NCBI RefSeq assembly: GCF_002014855.1
Contig: NZ_MUYV01000011.1
Span: 62,001-126,000, forward strand
DNA: 64,000 nucleotides
Source of the DNA: Moraxella porci DSM 25326
Lineage (GTDB): Bacteria; Pseudomonadota; Gammaproteobacteria; Pseudomonadales; Moraxellaceae
Reading direction: 5' to 3'
Notes under the pieces: generated by a model
What the model was told of the DNA's origin: nothing
Database searches by the model: none
What the model saw: only the letters and a program-made list of their open reading frames with translations
Part shown: positions 9,826 to 18,320 of the stretch, piece by piece
How the letters are laid out: every line of letters starts with the position of its first letter
Position numbering within the stretch: the stretch's first letter is position 1
Made by a program: the position numbers and the translations under genes

Positions 9826-10244
9826 ATGAACCATCTGCCCCAAGCCCTGCACAAACTTCCGCTCATTGCTTTGATCAGTGCCACCTGTTTTGCCCAACCT
9901 ACATGGGCGAACATTTGGGAATGCCACAAACCGCAAGTTGCAGGATATACTCGCGTTAGCTGTTTATCCGAAGGATTGGCATGGGTTCAAAAAGATGGTA
10001 AATGGGGATATATTGATAAAACAGGTAAAGTGGTTATTCCCTTGCAATATGATGATGCTTACAGCTTCTTTGAAGGCTTGGCGGTGGTTAAAAAGATGGC
10101 AAATACGGTTTTATTAATAAAACAGGCAAAATAATTGTTCCTTTGCAATATGATGATATTGGTGCCTTTTATGAAGGATTGGCATGGGTTTACAAAGACG
10201 GTGAAGAATTTTATATCAACAAACAAGGTCAGCGGGTGGATTGA
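9826..10244 (+). pseudogene. WG-repeat exported protein, frameshifted
   Basis: The first frame encodes 102 residues with a signal peptide ending near CFAQPTWA, then WG-type repeats such as GLAWVQKDGKWGYIDKTGK. After VVKK the frame is lost in a run of five A at 10090-10094. Adding one A restores a good reading frame to the TGA at 10242-10244, giving DGKYGFINKTGK and IVPLQYDD, a further repeat copy. So this is a one-base deletion in a homopolymer. It could be a real loss, a phase-variable tract or a sequencing error. WG-repeat proteins are widespread and of unknown function. The intact product would be about 139 residues and exported. Confidence 0.75.
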
Positions 10245-10262
10245 TTTTGTTATCAGTTTTTA

Positions 10263-10293
10263 AACCCCAAAAATACGTGATGTTTTTGGGGTT
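10263..10293 (+). terminator. Rho-independent terminator after WG-repeat gene
   Basis: Perfect 11-base arms, AACCCCAAAAA and TTTTTGGGGTT, enclose a 9-base loop. They are followed by AAGTTTTTTAC on the plus strand. This is 18 bases after the restored stop of the WG-repeat gene. Confidence 0.8.
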
Positions 10294-10312
10294 AAGTTTT
10301 TTACTTTTGGCT

Positions 10313-10349
10313 AAATCAAACCCATGACATTACGCCATGAGTTTGATTT
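10313..10349 (+). terminator. Second hairpin, possible terminator
   Basis: Fourteen-base arms (AAATCAAACCCATG at 10313-10326 and its near-complement at 10336-10349) differ at one position and are followed by a short T-rich stretch. It may be a backup terminator that insulates the following toxin-antitoxin promoter. Confidence 0.5.
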
Positions 10350-10433
10350 TTATACATTATTTATCCAGTTTCTATTCTTTTAACCATCTTGCCATCTCAT
10401 TAGCGACTTGGATAGCGTTCAATCATCAATATA

Positions 10434-10462
10434 TTGACAGCTTGACTTTTTGTTATTACAAT
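10434..10462 (+). promoter_or_regulatory. Sigma70-type promoter for brnT-brnA
   Basis: TTGACA at 10434-10439 and TACAAT at 10457-10462 are separated by exactly 17 bases. This lies 25 bases upstream of the brnT start. In known BrnT/BrnA systems the antitoxin binds its own promoter, so this is the expected operator region. Confidence 0.65.
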
Positions 10463-10487
10463 AAATCAAACTCTATGGATCATTGCC

Positions 10488-10775
10488 GTGTTAATTGAAT
10501 ACGACGAAAACAAACGACAGCACACCTTAGATGAGCGTGGTTTGGACTTTGCTCACGCTGCCCAACTATTCGATGGCATACACCTGACCGCCGTTGATGA
10601 CCGTACAGATTATGGTGAGATGCGTTATATCAGCATGGGTTATTTACAAGGCAGATTGGTGGTTTGTGTTTGGACTTATCGCCCTATCGATGCACCGACA
10701 CACCGCCGTATTATTTCAATGAGGAGAGCCAATGACCGAGAAATTAAGAAATTTACCGCCGCTGTCCATCGATGA
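10488..10775 (+). CDS. brnT: BrnT-family ribonuclease toxin
   Basis: This 95-residue protein matches the BrnT (DUF497) toxin family: it opens LIEYDENKRQHTLDERGLDF, and has the typical AAQLFDG, DYGEMRYISMG and C-terminal RIISMRRANDRE. BrnT is a small RelE-fold ribonuclease that stops translation. The start is a GTG at 10488-10490, and the Shine-Dalgarno is weak. The 3' end overlaps brnA by 44 bases, the normal toxin-first arrangement of this system. His, Arg and Glu residues of the C-terminal part are present, so nothing suggests inactivation. Confidence 0.9.
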   Translation: MLIEYDENKRQHTLDERGLDFAHAAQLFDGIHLTAVDDRTDYGEMRYISMGYLQGRLVVCVWTYRPIDAPTHRRIISMRRANDREIKKFTAAVHR

Positions 10776-10986
10776 TGCACCAGAGCTTGATGATGCGTTT
10801 TTTGAGCGTGCGGATATGTATCATGGTAATACTTTGGTTCGCCAAGGCAGACCACGCCTTGACAATCCCAAACAAGCCACGACCATTCGCCTAGATGCAG
10901 ATGTGCTTGAGTATTTCAAAGCAGGTGGCAAAGGCTGGCAGACGCGCCTAAATCTAGCACTGCGTGAATATATCGCCACACACTAG
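10732..10986 (+). CDS. brnA: BrnA-family antitoxin
   Basis: This 84-residue protein matches BrnA (COG3514). The N-terminal part binds the toxin, and the C-terminal ribbon-helix-helix-like segment ATTIRLDADVLEYFKAGGKG with WQTRLNLALREYI binds DNA. GAGGAG sits just before the ATG at 10732, inside the end of brnT. It neutralises BrnT and represses the shared promoter. A terminator follows at 11013-11042. Confidence 0.9.
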   Translation: MTEKLRNLPPLSIDDAPELDDAFFERADMYHGNTLVRQGRPRLDNPKQATTIRLDADVLEYFKAGGKGWQTRLNLALREYIATH

Positions 10987-11012
10987 AAAAAAGACAGACC
11001 GTCAAATAGCCA

Positions 11013-11042
11013 AACCCCAAAAGCCGAACAACTTTTGGGGTT
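11013..11042. terminator. Hairpin terminator between brnA and RND pump gene
   Basis: Perfect 11-base arms AACCCCAAAAG and CTTTTGGGGTT enclose an 8-base loop between two convergent genes. It could end transcription from both sides. The T-rich tail is weak on both strands. Confidence 0.6.
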
Positions 11043-11062
11043 GATTTATGCATCAGCGGACA

Positions 11063-14000
11063 TCACTGAGCAGTCTTGCGACGAAACACCCTGCCCAAAT
11101 CATCCATCAGCGTATAAACCACAGGAATCACCACAAGGCTCAAAAAAGTCGATGTAATCAGACCGCCAAGCACCGCTGCTGCCATCGGACGGCTAAAGGT
11201 CGAATCCACACCGCCAAAGCCGATGATTAATGGCAACATCCCCGCACCCATCGCGATGGTCGTCATGATAATCGGCTGAGCACGCTTGCGACACGCATCC
11301 ATCAGTGCATCAAAGCGAGATAGCCCGCCTTGGTCTTGGGCGATGATGGCATAATCAACGAGCAAAATCGAGTTTTTGGTGGCAATACCCATCAGCAAAA
11401 TAAAGCCAATCATCGCAGGCATCGACATACTACTGCCTGTAGTGAGCAAGCCCACAAACGCCCCGCCAATCGACAACGGCAACGCCATCAAAATGGTAAA
11501 CGGCTGCAAGACTCGATGGAATAGTAGCATCAGCACCGCAAAGATACAAAACACCCCCACGCCCATCGCCATCACAAAGCCTGAGAACAACTCCGCCATG
11601 TTTTCGGCTTGACCTTCATCCATCACCGACACGCCTGCAGGCAGACGGCTTAGGGTTTGGGTGGCTTTGACCGCCGTCATCAGCTCACCGACTTCACCGC
11701 CATTTGGGAATACGGTAATCTTAATCGCTCGTTCACGATTGAGACGGCTGACGCTTGATTCACCCGTGCCAAAGCGTAGTGTCGCCACTTCTTTGACTTG
11801 TACCGGTTGTCCTTTTGAGCTTGGGACATATAGATTTTGTAAATCACTCAGGTTCTTTTTGTCCGCATCTGATAAGCGAATCAAAATCGGCACTTGGCGA
11901 GTATCAAGATTCAGCTTGGGCAAGGTTTGGTCATAATCCCCCACCGTCGCCACACGCAATGTCGCCGCCAAATCCGCTGTCGTCACCCCTTTATCCGCCA
12001 TCGCAAGCTCATTGGGTATCACTGCCAATTCAGGCTTGGGCAGTGATTTGTTGCTGATGACATTGGCGACACTTGGCAAGGCTCGCACATCATTCATGAT
12101 GGCTTTGACTGTGTCATCCAATAGTCTTTTGTCGCTACTTTTGACCGAGAAACTATAACCTTCTTGACCGCCACCTTCGATACCGACATTAAAGCGAGCC
12201 GATGGCACGGATTTTAGGGTTTGGTTGATTTGGTTTTCGATGTCAGTTTTGCTTGCACGCTCGGTACGATTGACGAGTTTGACTTCAAGACTTGCCACAT
12301 TGACCGAACCGCCACGCATACTGCTTGGGTCGTCTGTGCTTTGACCTTCGCCAACGCTTAACAGCGCTTCACTCACGCCATCGATGGCTTGCACCTTGTC
12401 AAGTGCCATCTGGCTGATACGCAAGGTATCATCGATGGTCGCATCAGGGGTCAGCTCAATCGAAACCTTGGTTTGATTCATCTCATCAGGTGGGATAAAC
12501 GCCGTCGGCAATAGCCCTGCCAAGCCAAGCGATGCCACAAAAAATCCAAACGCCATCAGCATCGTCATCAAGCGATGGTGAAGCGTCCATTTGACCACGG
12601 ACAAATACGCACGCATCACACGGCTTGGTGGCTTATCTTGATGCTTGGTCGGCTTTAGTATATAGGCTGCCATCATCGGCGTCACAAGGCGCGCCACCAG
12701 TAGCGACATAAAGATAGCAATCACCGCCGTCCAGCCAAACTGGCGGAAAAACTGCCCAACAATCCCACTCATAAACGCCGTCGGCAAAAACACCGCAATC
12801 AGCGTAAAGGTGGTGGCAATCACCGCAAGTCCAATTTCATCAGCCGCTTCCATTGCAGCGGCCATCGGCGTCTTACCCATATTCAGATGTCGGACAATGT
12901 TCTCAATCTCAACGATGGCATCATCAACGAGCACGCCCACCACTAAGGTCAGCGCCAGTAGCGAAATCGTATTTAGGCTAAAGCCAAACCAATACATCGC
13001 AAAAAACGCAGGCACGATGGACAATGGCAATGCCGCAGCCGCCACCAATGTCGCGCGCCAATCACGCAAAAACACAAAGACCACAATCACCGCCAAGATA
13101 CCGCCTTCGATGAGCATTCGCATGGTGGCGTGGTAGTTTTCTTCGATGGGTGCGGCATAATCGACGATTTTGTCAATTTTAATGCCATCCATTTCGCTGT
13201 ACAATTTGGCGATTTCTTCATCGACTGCCTTGACCACCGCCACTTCGCCTGCACCTTTTGAGCGAGTGATATTAAAGGCGACGACCGATTTGCCGTCTAG
13301 CTTGGCAAGCGATGTGATATCCGCGTGCGTATCTTGGATACTTGCAAGACTACCGAGCTTGACCGCCGTACCATGTGGCGTGGTGATTTGGATATCATTG
13401 AGCTCACGCACCTGCTGACCCATGCCAAGCACACGCACTGTCTGGGTATTGCCACCGATTTTGGCTTCACCGCCCGAGCCGTCTTGCCACTTGGCATATA
13501 ACTGCTGTGATAAGGTGGTGATGGGCATACTTAGACTTGCCAAGATATCCGGCTTGGGCTGTACCATGATTTGTCGCTCAACACCGCCGATACGGCTGAT
13601 ACTACCCACGCCTGCGATGTCCGAAAGTCTTTTGGTCAAGGTGTCATCGACAAACCATGACAACTGTGTATCGCTCATATTGTCCGCCGACACCGAATAA
13701 GTCACCACAGGAAAGCCTGCGGTAGAGACTTTTGAGACAATCGGCGCATTGGCAGCAGCGGGCAAATCGCCCTGCACTTCACTCACTGCCGAGCGTACAT
13801 CATCGAGCGCTTCATCGACATCTTTTTCGAGTACAAACTCGGTAAAAACCGTCACCGCCCCCGTTTGTAGCGTGGTACGGATGGTTTTGACACCTTCGAT
13901 ATTGGTGATTTTATTCTCAACTTTTTTGGCGATATCACTCTCAAGCTGGTCAGGCGTTGCCCCTGCTAGGGTGATGGTCGTCACCACACCCGGAAAGTCA

Positions 14001-14119
14001 ATATCAGGAAACTGCTGGACTTTCATCTGATAAAAGCCAAACACCCCAAGCAAGGTCAATAAGCTAAAAAATAAAATCGCCACCAACGGATTTTTGATGG
14101 AATAGGCAGAAAAATTCAT
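11063..14119 (-). CDS. RND efflux permease (AcrB/MexB-like, HAE1-type)
   Basis: This 1018-residue inner-membrane transporter of the resistance-nodulation-division superfamily exports drugs or other amphiphiles using the proton gradient. It begins MNFSAYSIKNPLVAILFFSL and has twelve predicted membrane segments with two large periplasmic loops. The fourth membrane segment has LVVGVLVDDAIVEIENI, holding the adjacent Asp pair of the proton relay. RND signature segments such as GGILAVIVVFVFLRDWR and FILLMGIATKNSILLVDYAI are present. It starts 3 bases after the adaptor gene stop, so the two form an operon. No outer-membrane channel gene is next to it. Length is slightly below AcrB (about 1049), as in VexF-like pumps. 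The substrate cannot be inferred. Confidence 0.92.
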   Translation of the reverse strand: MNFSAYSIKNPLVAILFFSLLTLLGVFGFYQMKVQQFPDIDFPGVVTTITLAGATPDQLESDIAKKVENKITNIEGVKTIRTTLQTGAVTVFTEFVLEKDVDEALDDVRSAVSEVQGDLPAAANAPIVSKVSTAGFPVVTYSVSADNMSDTQLSWFVDDTLTKRLSDIAGVGSISRIGGVERQIMVQPKPDILASLSMPITTLSQQLYAKWQDGSGGEAKIGGNTQTVRVLGMGQQVRELNDIQITTPHGTAVKLGSLASIQDTHADITSLAKLDGKSVVAFNITRSKGAGEVAVVKAVDEEIAKLYSEMDGIKIDKIVDYAAPIEENYHATMRMLIEGGILAVIVVFVFLRDWRATLVAAAALPLSIVPAFFAMYWFGFSLNTISLLALTLVVGVLVDDAIVEIENIVRHLNMGKTPMAAAMEAADEIGLAVIATTFTLIAVFLPTAFMSGIVGQFFRQFGWTAVIAIFMSLLVARLVTPMMAAYILKPTKHQDKPPSRVMRAYLSVVKWTLHHRLMTMLMAFGFFVASLGLAGLLPTAFIPPDEMNQTKVSIELTPDATIDDTLRISQMALDKVQAIDGVSEALLSVGEGQSTDDPSSMRGGSVNVASLEVKLVNRTERASKTDIENQINQTLKSVPSARFNVGIEGGGQEGYSFSVKSSDKRLLDDTVKAIMNDVRALPSVANVISNKSLPKPELAVIPNELAMADKGVTTADLAATLRVATVGDYDQTLPKLNLDTRQVPILIRLSDADKKNLSDLQNLYVPSSKGQPVQVKEVATLRFGTGESSVSRLNRERAIKITVFPNGGEVGELMTAVKATQTLSRLPAGVSVMDEGQAENMAELFSGFVMAMGVGVFCIFAVLMLLFHRVLQPFTILMALPLSIGGAFVGLLTTGSSMSMPAMIGFILLMGIATKNSILLVDYAIIAQDQGGLSRFDALMDACRKRAQPIIMTTIAMGAGMLPLIIGFGGVDSTFSRPMAAAVLGGLITSTFLSLVVIPVVYTLMDDLGRVFRRKTAQ

Positions 14120-14122
14120 GGC

Positions 14123-15331
14123 TTATTCCTTGATAACCGCTGGCTGATTGGTCACATCGGTCGCACCCTGTGCATTGACACTGGCAACAGTGACCAAATC
14201 ACCATCATTCAAGAAACTGGCACTTTTGGCGACAATCAGCTGGTCGGTTGGCACATCCACCGCCACCAGCTCATCTTTTTGACCTTGAATGGTGACTTGG
14301 GTACGTACCACCTTGTACAGCTCTGTATCGGTTTTGGTCAATGCCCATACATAGTCCATGCCGTCATTATTTAGGATGGCGGTCAATGGTACGGTTGGCA
14401 GGCTTTGGCTAGTTAGGATAAACTGCCCTGATAGGTACATCCCTGCTTTGATGCCTGTGCCATTGGACAGCTTGACATGAGCAATCATCTCACGGCTACT
14501 GTTCGCTGTCGGGGATAGCTTGGTGACTGTACCTGTGAGTAGCTGGTTATTGAATGTCACTTGGGCAGGCTGACCAACACGCACCGAGCCAGCATCTGCG
14601 CTTGAGAGTGTGGCTTGCCATTCGACTGCGCCATCTTTAATGATGCTAAATAGCGATGCACCTGTCACCAGTACGCCGACTTGGGCGCTCTTGGCACTGA
14701 TGACGCCTGATACTGGGGCGGTTACTTTGGCATTGGCTTCGTTATTTTTGGCGGTATTAAGCCGTGCTTTGGCAGCGGTGATATTCGCCTGTGCCTGCTT
14801 GAGCGCTGTGCGATAGCCATCGACTTCTTGGCGAGAGACCGCATCGATGGCAAGCAGTGGCTCGGTGCGATTTAGGTCTGTTTGTGCCTTTTCATAACTG
14901 GCTTCGGCCACCGCCAAATCCGCTTGGGCTTGGGCGGTTTGTTCAGAGAGTGTCTTGGTGTCTAGCACAGCAAGCACTTGACCTGCCTTGACCACATCGC
15001 CGACATCGACGAGCACACGCTCAACGGTCACGCCTGTCAGCTGTCCACTGACTTCGGCAGTCTCGGTCGCCGCCACCAAGCCATTGGCAAACAGTGTCTG
15101 CTCGATAGTGTGTAGCATTGGCGTGACAGCTTCGACTGCCATCACTGCTTTTGGTTCGGCAATCTCTGGGGTGTCGGACTTGGTCGCTTTAGTTTGTGCT
15201 GCCGGCGTCGCGCCAATCAGCCCACTTTTACCGATGAACACACCGACAGCCACCAAAACAACGGCTACCACAAGTTGCCACCATGCAAACTTGGATTTTT
15301 GCGATTGTGAGTTTTTATAAGAAGTCGTCAT
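14123..15331 (-). CDS. RND efflux periplasmic adaptor (membrane fusion protein)
   Basis: This membrane fusion protein of the HlyD/AcrA type links the RND permease to an outer-membrane channel. From the ATG at 15329-15331 it is 402 residues. It has an N-terminal membrane anchor (WWQLVVAVVLVAVGVFIG), a barrel-sandwich (lipoyl-like) domain split by an alpha-hairpin rich in Ala and Gln (about residues 120-190), and a beta-barrel. No lipobox Cys is seen, so it is probably anchored by its N-terminal helix. A TTG seven codons upstream is also in frame. Neither start has a strong ribosome-binding site. The permease gene follows after 3 bases. Confidence 0.9.
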   Translation of the reverse strand: MTTSYKNSQSQKSKFAWWQLVVAVVLVAVGVFIGKSGLIGATPAAQTKATKSDTPEIAEPKAVMAVEAVTPMLHTIEQTLFANGLVAATETAEVSGQLTGVTVERVLVDVGDVVKAGQVLAVLDTKTLSEQTAQAQADLAVAEASYEKAQTDLNRTEPLLAIDAVSRQEVDGYRTALKQAQANITAAKARLNTAKNNEANAKVTAPVSGVISAKSAQVGVLVTGASLFSIIKDGAVEWQATLSSADAGSVRVGQPAQVTFNNQLLTGTVTKLSPTANSSREMIAHVKLSNGTGIKAGMYLSGQFILTSQSLPTVPLTAILNNDGMDYVWALTKTDTELYKVVRTQVTIQGQKDELVAVDVPTDQLIVAKSASFLNDGDLVTVASVNAQGATDVTNQPAVIKE

Positions 15332-15421
15332 AAGCTGTGTCAAATTCGCCAAAAAAATACTAAAAATGCTTCATTATACGGTATTTTGATAAGCAATGAC
15401 TGACACATTTTTACCATTTTG
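15332..15421 (-). promoter_or_regulatory. Likely promoter of the efflux operon
   Basis: On the minus strand a perfect -10 box TATAAT (15373-15378) lies about 40 bases upstream of the adaptor start. No good -35 hexamer is found at the right spacing, so activation by a regulator is possible. The Crp/Fnr-type gene just upstream is a natural candidate, but this is inference. Confidence 0.4.
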
Positions 15422-16087
15422 CTACAAATTATCAGCCTGACCCAGTTTTTTGCGGATACGAGTGATGCTTTGGCGAGTCATGCCCAGATATGAGCTGAGA
15501 TCTTGGATAGAAAGACGCTTGGCAAGCTCGGGATTATCCGTAACAAAACTGACATAGCGTGCGGTGCTGTCACTGATCAAAAAACTCTCAGTGCGTTCGA
15601 TATATTTAAATAGCAACTTGAGCGTATGTTCATGCACATAGCGGAAAAATTCTGGGAAATCTTCTAAACATCGCTCAAAATGCGACTTATCAAACGCCAT
15701 CAAAATCGTCGGCTCGATGGTATAGACACTGTATTTGCTCGGCAGATTCTCAATCGCTGCCATATAGTCGCCCACGCCGTCTTGCTCTGCCATAAATTGC
15801 ACATTAATCTCATCACCATCCGCCGTCTGATAGCTAAGCTTACACAGACCTGAGACGATAAATGCCATCTTATCCATGCTTTGTCCTGCCTGACACCAGC
15901 AGTGCTTGGCGGGCAGACGCACCACTGTCATCGCTGCAGTGATGGTGGCAAGCTTATCTTCATGCAGTGATGGCATACACTCACCCAGATGCGCGGTGAT
16001 CATGTCTTTGATCTCAACGGCAGACATCCGCCAGACGGCATCGGATGAGATGACAAGCTTGGGTCTGTCTTGGATGGATAATGGCAC
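15422..16087 (-). CDS. Crp/Fnr-family transcriptional regulator
   Basis: This 221-residue protein has a cyclic-nucleotide-binding-type beta-barrel (about residues 45-165) and a long dimer helix. The C-terminal helix-turn-helix is short: SIQDLSSYLGMTRQSITRIR. There is no Fnr-type cysteine cluster. The effector is not identifiable. The start is a GTG at 16085-16087 preceded by AAGGA. It lies between recG, 29 bases upstream in the same direction, and the efflux genes, so control of the pump is plausible. The SYLGMTRQSITRIRKK type of recognition helix also occurs in many Crp-like proteins that do not bind cAMP. Confidence 0.85.
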   Translation of the reverse strand: MPLSIQDRPKLVISSDAVWRMSAVEIKDMITAHLGECMPSLHEDKLATITAAMTVVRLPAKHCWCQAGQSMDKMAFIVSGLCKLSYQTADGDEINVQFMAEQDGVGDYMAAIENLPSKYSVYTIEPTILMAFDKSHFERCLEDFPEFFRYVHEHTLKLLFKYIERTESFLISDSTARYVSFVTDNPELAKRLSIQDLSSYLGMTRQSITRIRKKLGQADNL

Positions 16088-16116
16088 AGTTTTTCCTTAT
16101 TATTCAATAATTTATG

Positions 16117-18213
16117 TCACACACCGACATATTCCTTGGCAGTCGGTATCCAAGTATTCATGATGGACACGGCTTTTGGGATGGCATCAGGGGTAGCGAT
16201 CAGCTGATGGGCGATTTTGCCTGCTGCTTCTAGCAGTGCTTCATCACGCACGATGTCCGCCAGATAATAGCCCATATCGCCCGTTTGTCGCTTGCCCAGT
16301 AGCTCGCCTGCTCCGCGCAGCTCAAGGTCTTTTTGGGCAATGACAAAGCCATCGGTGCTATCACGCAGTACATTGAGCCGCTCGATGCCTGTCGGTGACA
16401 GCGGCAGCTGATACAATAGCACGCAGAAGCTTTTGGCACTGCCACGGCCGACACGCCCACGCAGCTGATGCAGCTGAGATAAGCCCAGTCGTTCGGCATT
16501 TTCGATCACCATGAGTGATGCATTTGGTACATCCACGCCCACCTCAATCACCGTCGTCGCCACCAGTAGATCAATTTCACCATGTTTAAAAGCCGTCATC
16601 ACCGCTTGCTTATCTATAGGCTTCATCTTACCATGCACAAGCCCCGTGCGGATATCCAGCCTATCGGTCAAATCCTCGTACAACAGCTCTGCCGACTGCG
16701 CATCAAGCACGCTTGACTCTTCGACCAGTGGGCAGACCCAGTAGGCTTGCTTGCCCTGTTTGCAGTTTTCACGAATACGCTCGATGACTTCATCACGGCG
16801 ATCACGATTGATGGTCACGGTGGTAATTGGTGTGCGATTGGGCGGCAGCTCATCAATCACTGACACATCCATATCACCATACATACTCATCGCAAGCGTT
16901 CTGGGAATGGGCGTCGCCGTCATTGTCAGCTGATGCGGTGTACCGCCTGCGACGCCTTTGTTGGTCAGCTTAAGCCGCTGCTCCACCCCAAAGCGATGCT
17001 GTTCATCGATGATAACCAGTCCAAGCTTGGCAAATATCACCGTATCTGAAAACAGCGCGTGCGTCCCCACCACCACTTGCACTTCGTTATTGGCTACTTG
17101 TTCAAGGGCAGCCGCTCGCTCTTTAGCGGTTTGTTTGCCAGCAAGCCAACCCACACCGATGCCCAGTGGCTCAAACCATTTTTTAAAATTCAGCAAATGC
17201 TGCTCCGCCAAAATCTCCGTCGGTGCCATCACTGCCACCTGCCAGCCGCTATCGAGTGCATAGCACGCCGTCATCGCCGCCACCAAAGTCTTGCCCGCAC
17301 CGACATCGCCTTGGATGAGCCTGAGCATCGGCTGCGATGTCGCCATATCCGCCACCGCTTCACCGATCACTCGCTGCTGTGCACCCGTGAGTGCAAATGG
17401 CAAACTGCTTGCCAAACTCTGTGCCAATGGGCTATGACTTTGGCATTTTGGCGCTTTGTGATGATAGACATTATTACGACGAAATAAGAAACTCAGCTGA
17501 TGCGCCACCAGCTCCTCAATGATGATACGCCGACACGCAGGATGTGAGCGGTCTTTAAGTCCGTTTAGCAGTGCCGTCTGCCCAAAAATATCCGCATCTT
17601 GCTTGGGCAAATGAATCTGATGCAGAGCAGGCAACAAATCGCCCGACAGCCCCACGCCCACCGCACGCAGCTCATCATCCGACAGACAGCTGATACCCTC
17701 ACGGCTCACGGCTTGTAGCGCCAATCGCACCAGTTGGCGTAGCTTATTTTGATGCAGTCCTTTGACCGCAGGATAAATGGGTAACAGCCCCGTCTCAAAG
17801 GACTTACTGCCTGTGATATGATATTCAGGATGCGACATCTGCGTACCAAAACGACTGATTTTCACCTCACCAAAAGCGGTGATGCGCGCCCCTACTTCCA
17901 TTGTAGATAGCAAACTGGCATAAGTCTTAAAAAACCTAAGCACCACAAGCCCAGTTTTATCCTCCAAAGTCACCGACAGGCCAGTTTTGTTTTTTTCGAC
18001 CCAAGTCACTGTCCCTGACACCAACGCACTCATCCCATGCTCAAGCTCACCGATCGGCACGATACGGCTGCGATCTTCATAATCTCGTGGCAAGTGCATC
18101 AGCATATCAAAAATGCGATAAATCCCAAGCTCTGCCAAGCGATTTGCCAAGGCTGATCCCACCCCAGCAAGGGCAGTGACAGGCAGATGGATGGTCATGG
18201 CAGATGCGTTCAT
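16117..18213 (-). CDS. recG: ATP-dependent DNA helicase RecG
   Basis: This 698-residue monomeric superfamily 2 helicase remodels stalled replication forks and Holliday junctions. It has an N-terminal wedge/OB domain (about residues 50-160), Walker A GDVGAGKT near residues 303-310, the DEQH box in IIDEQHRFGVEQR near residue 402, TMTATPIPRTLAM, and motif VI QLRGRVGRG. Length matches E. coli RecG (693). The ATG at 18211-18213 has only a weak ribosome-binding site, and MTIHLPV five codons later is an alternative start. It is followed closely by the Crp/Fnr-type regulator gene. Confidence 0.95.
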   Translation of the reverse strand: MNASAMTIHLPVTALAGVGSALANRLAELGIYRIFDMLMHLPRDYEDRSRIVPIGELEHGMSALVSGTVTWVEKNKTGLSVTLEDKTGLVVLRFFKTYASLLSTMEVGARITAFGEVKISRFGTQMSHPEYHITGSKSFETGLLPIYPAVKGLHQNKLRQLVRLALQAVSREGISCLSDDELRAVGVGLSGDLLPALHQIHLPKQDADIFGQTALLNGLKDRSHPACRRIIIEELVAHQLSFLFRRNNVYHHKAPKCQSHSPLAQSLASSLPFALTGAQQRVIGEAVADMATSQPMLRLIQGDVGAGKTLVAAMTACYALDSGWQVAVMAPTEILAEQHLLNFKKWFEPLGIGVGWLAGKQTAKERAAALEQVANNEVQVVVGTHALFSDTVIFAKLGLVIIDEQHRFGVEQRLKLTNKGVAGGTPHQLTMTATPIPRTLAMSMYGDMDVSVIDELPPNRTPITTVTINRDRRDEVIERIRENCKQGKQAYWVCPLVEESSVLDAQSAELLYEDLTDRLDIRTGLVHGKMKPIDKQAVMTAFKHGEIDLLVATTVIEVGVDVPNASLMVIENAERLGLSQLHQLRGRVGRGSAKSFCVLLYQLPLSPTGIERLNVLRDSTDGFVIAQKDLELRGAGELLGKRQTGDMGYYLADIVRDEALLEAAGKIAHQLIATPDAIPKAVSIMNTWIPTAKEYVGV

Positions 18214-18262
18214 GATGGTACCTAGTGTGAATTGTATGAGAGAATTTTAAAATAATTCACCC

Positions 18263-18299
18263 AAAAAAGCAAAAAGCCGACACCCTGCCGACTTTTTGC
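18263..18299 (-). terminator. Rho-independent terminator after cysN
   Basis: On the minus strand a stem of about 14 pairs, with two G-U pairs, is formed by GCAAAAAGTCGGCA and TGTCGGCTTTTTGC with a 3-base loop. It is followed by TTTTTTGGG. It lies just downstream of the cysN stop. Confidence 0.8.
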
Positions 18300-18320
18300 C
18301 ATGATGATGATTTTTGTAGA

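Noticed and set aside
10732..10775. 44-base overlap of two ORFs as a possible frameshift
   Set aside because: This is the normal brnT-brnA arrangement, and brnA has its own GAGGAG ribosome-binding site.
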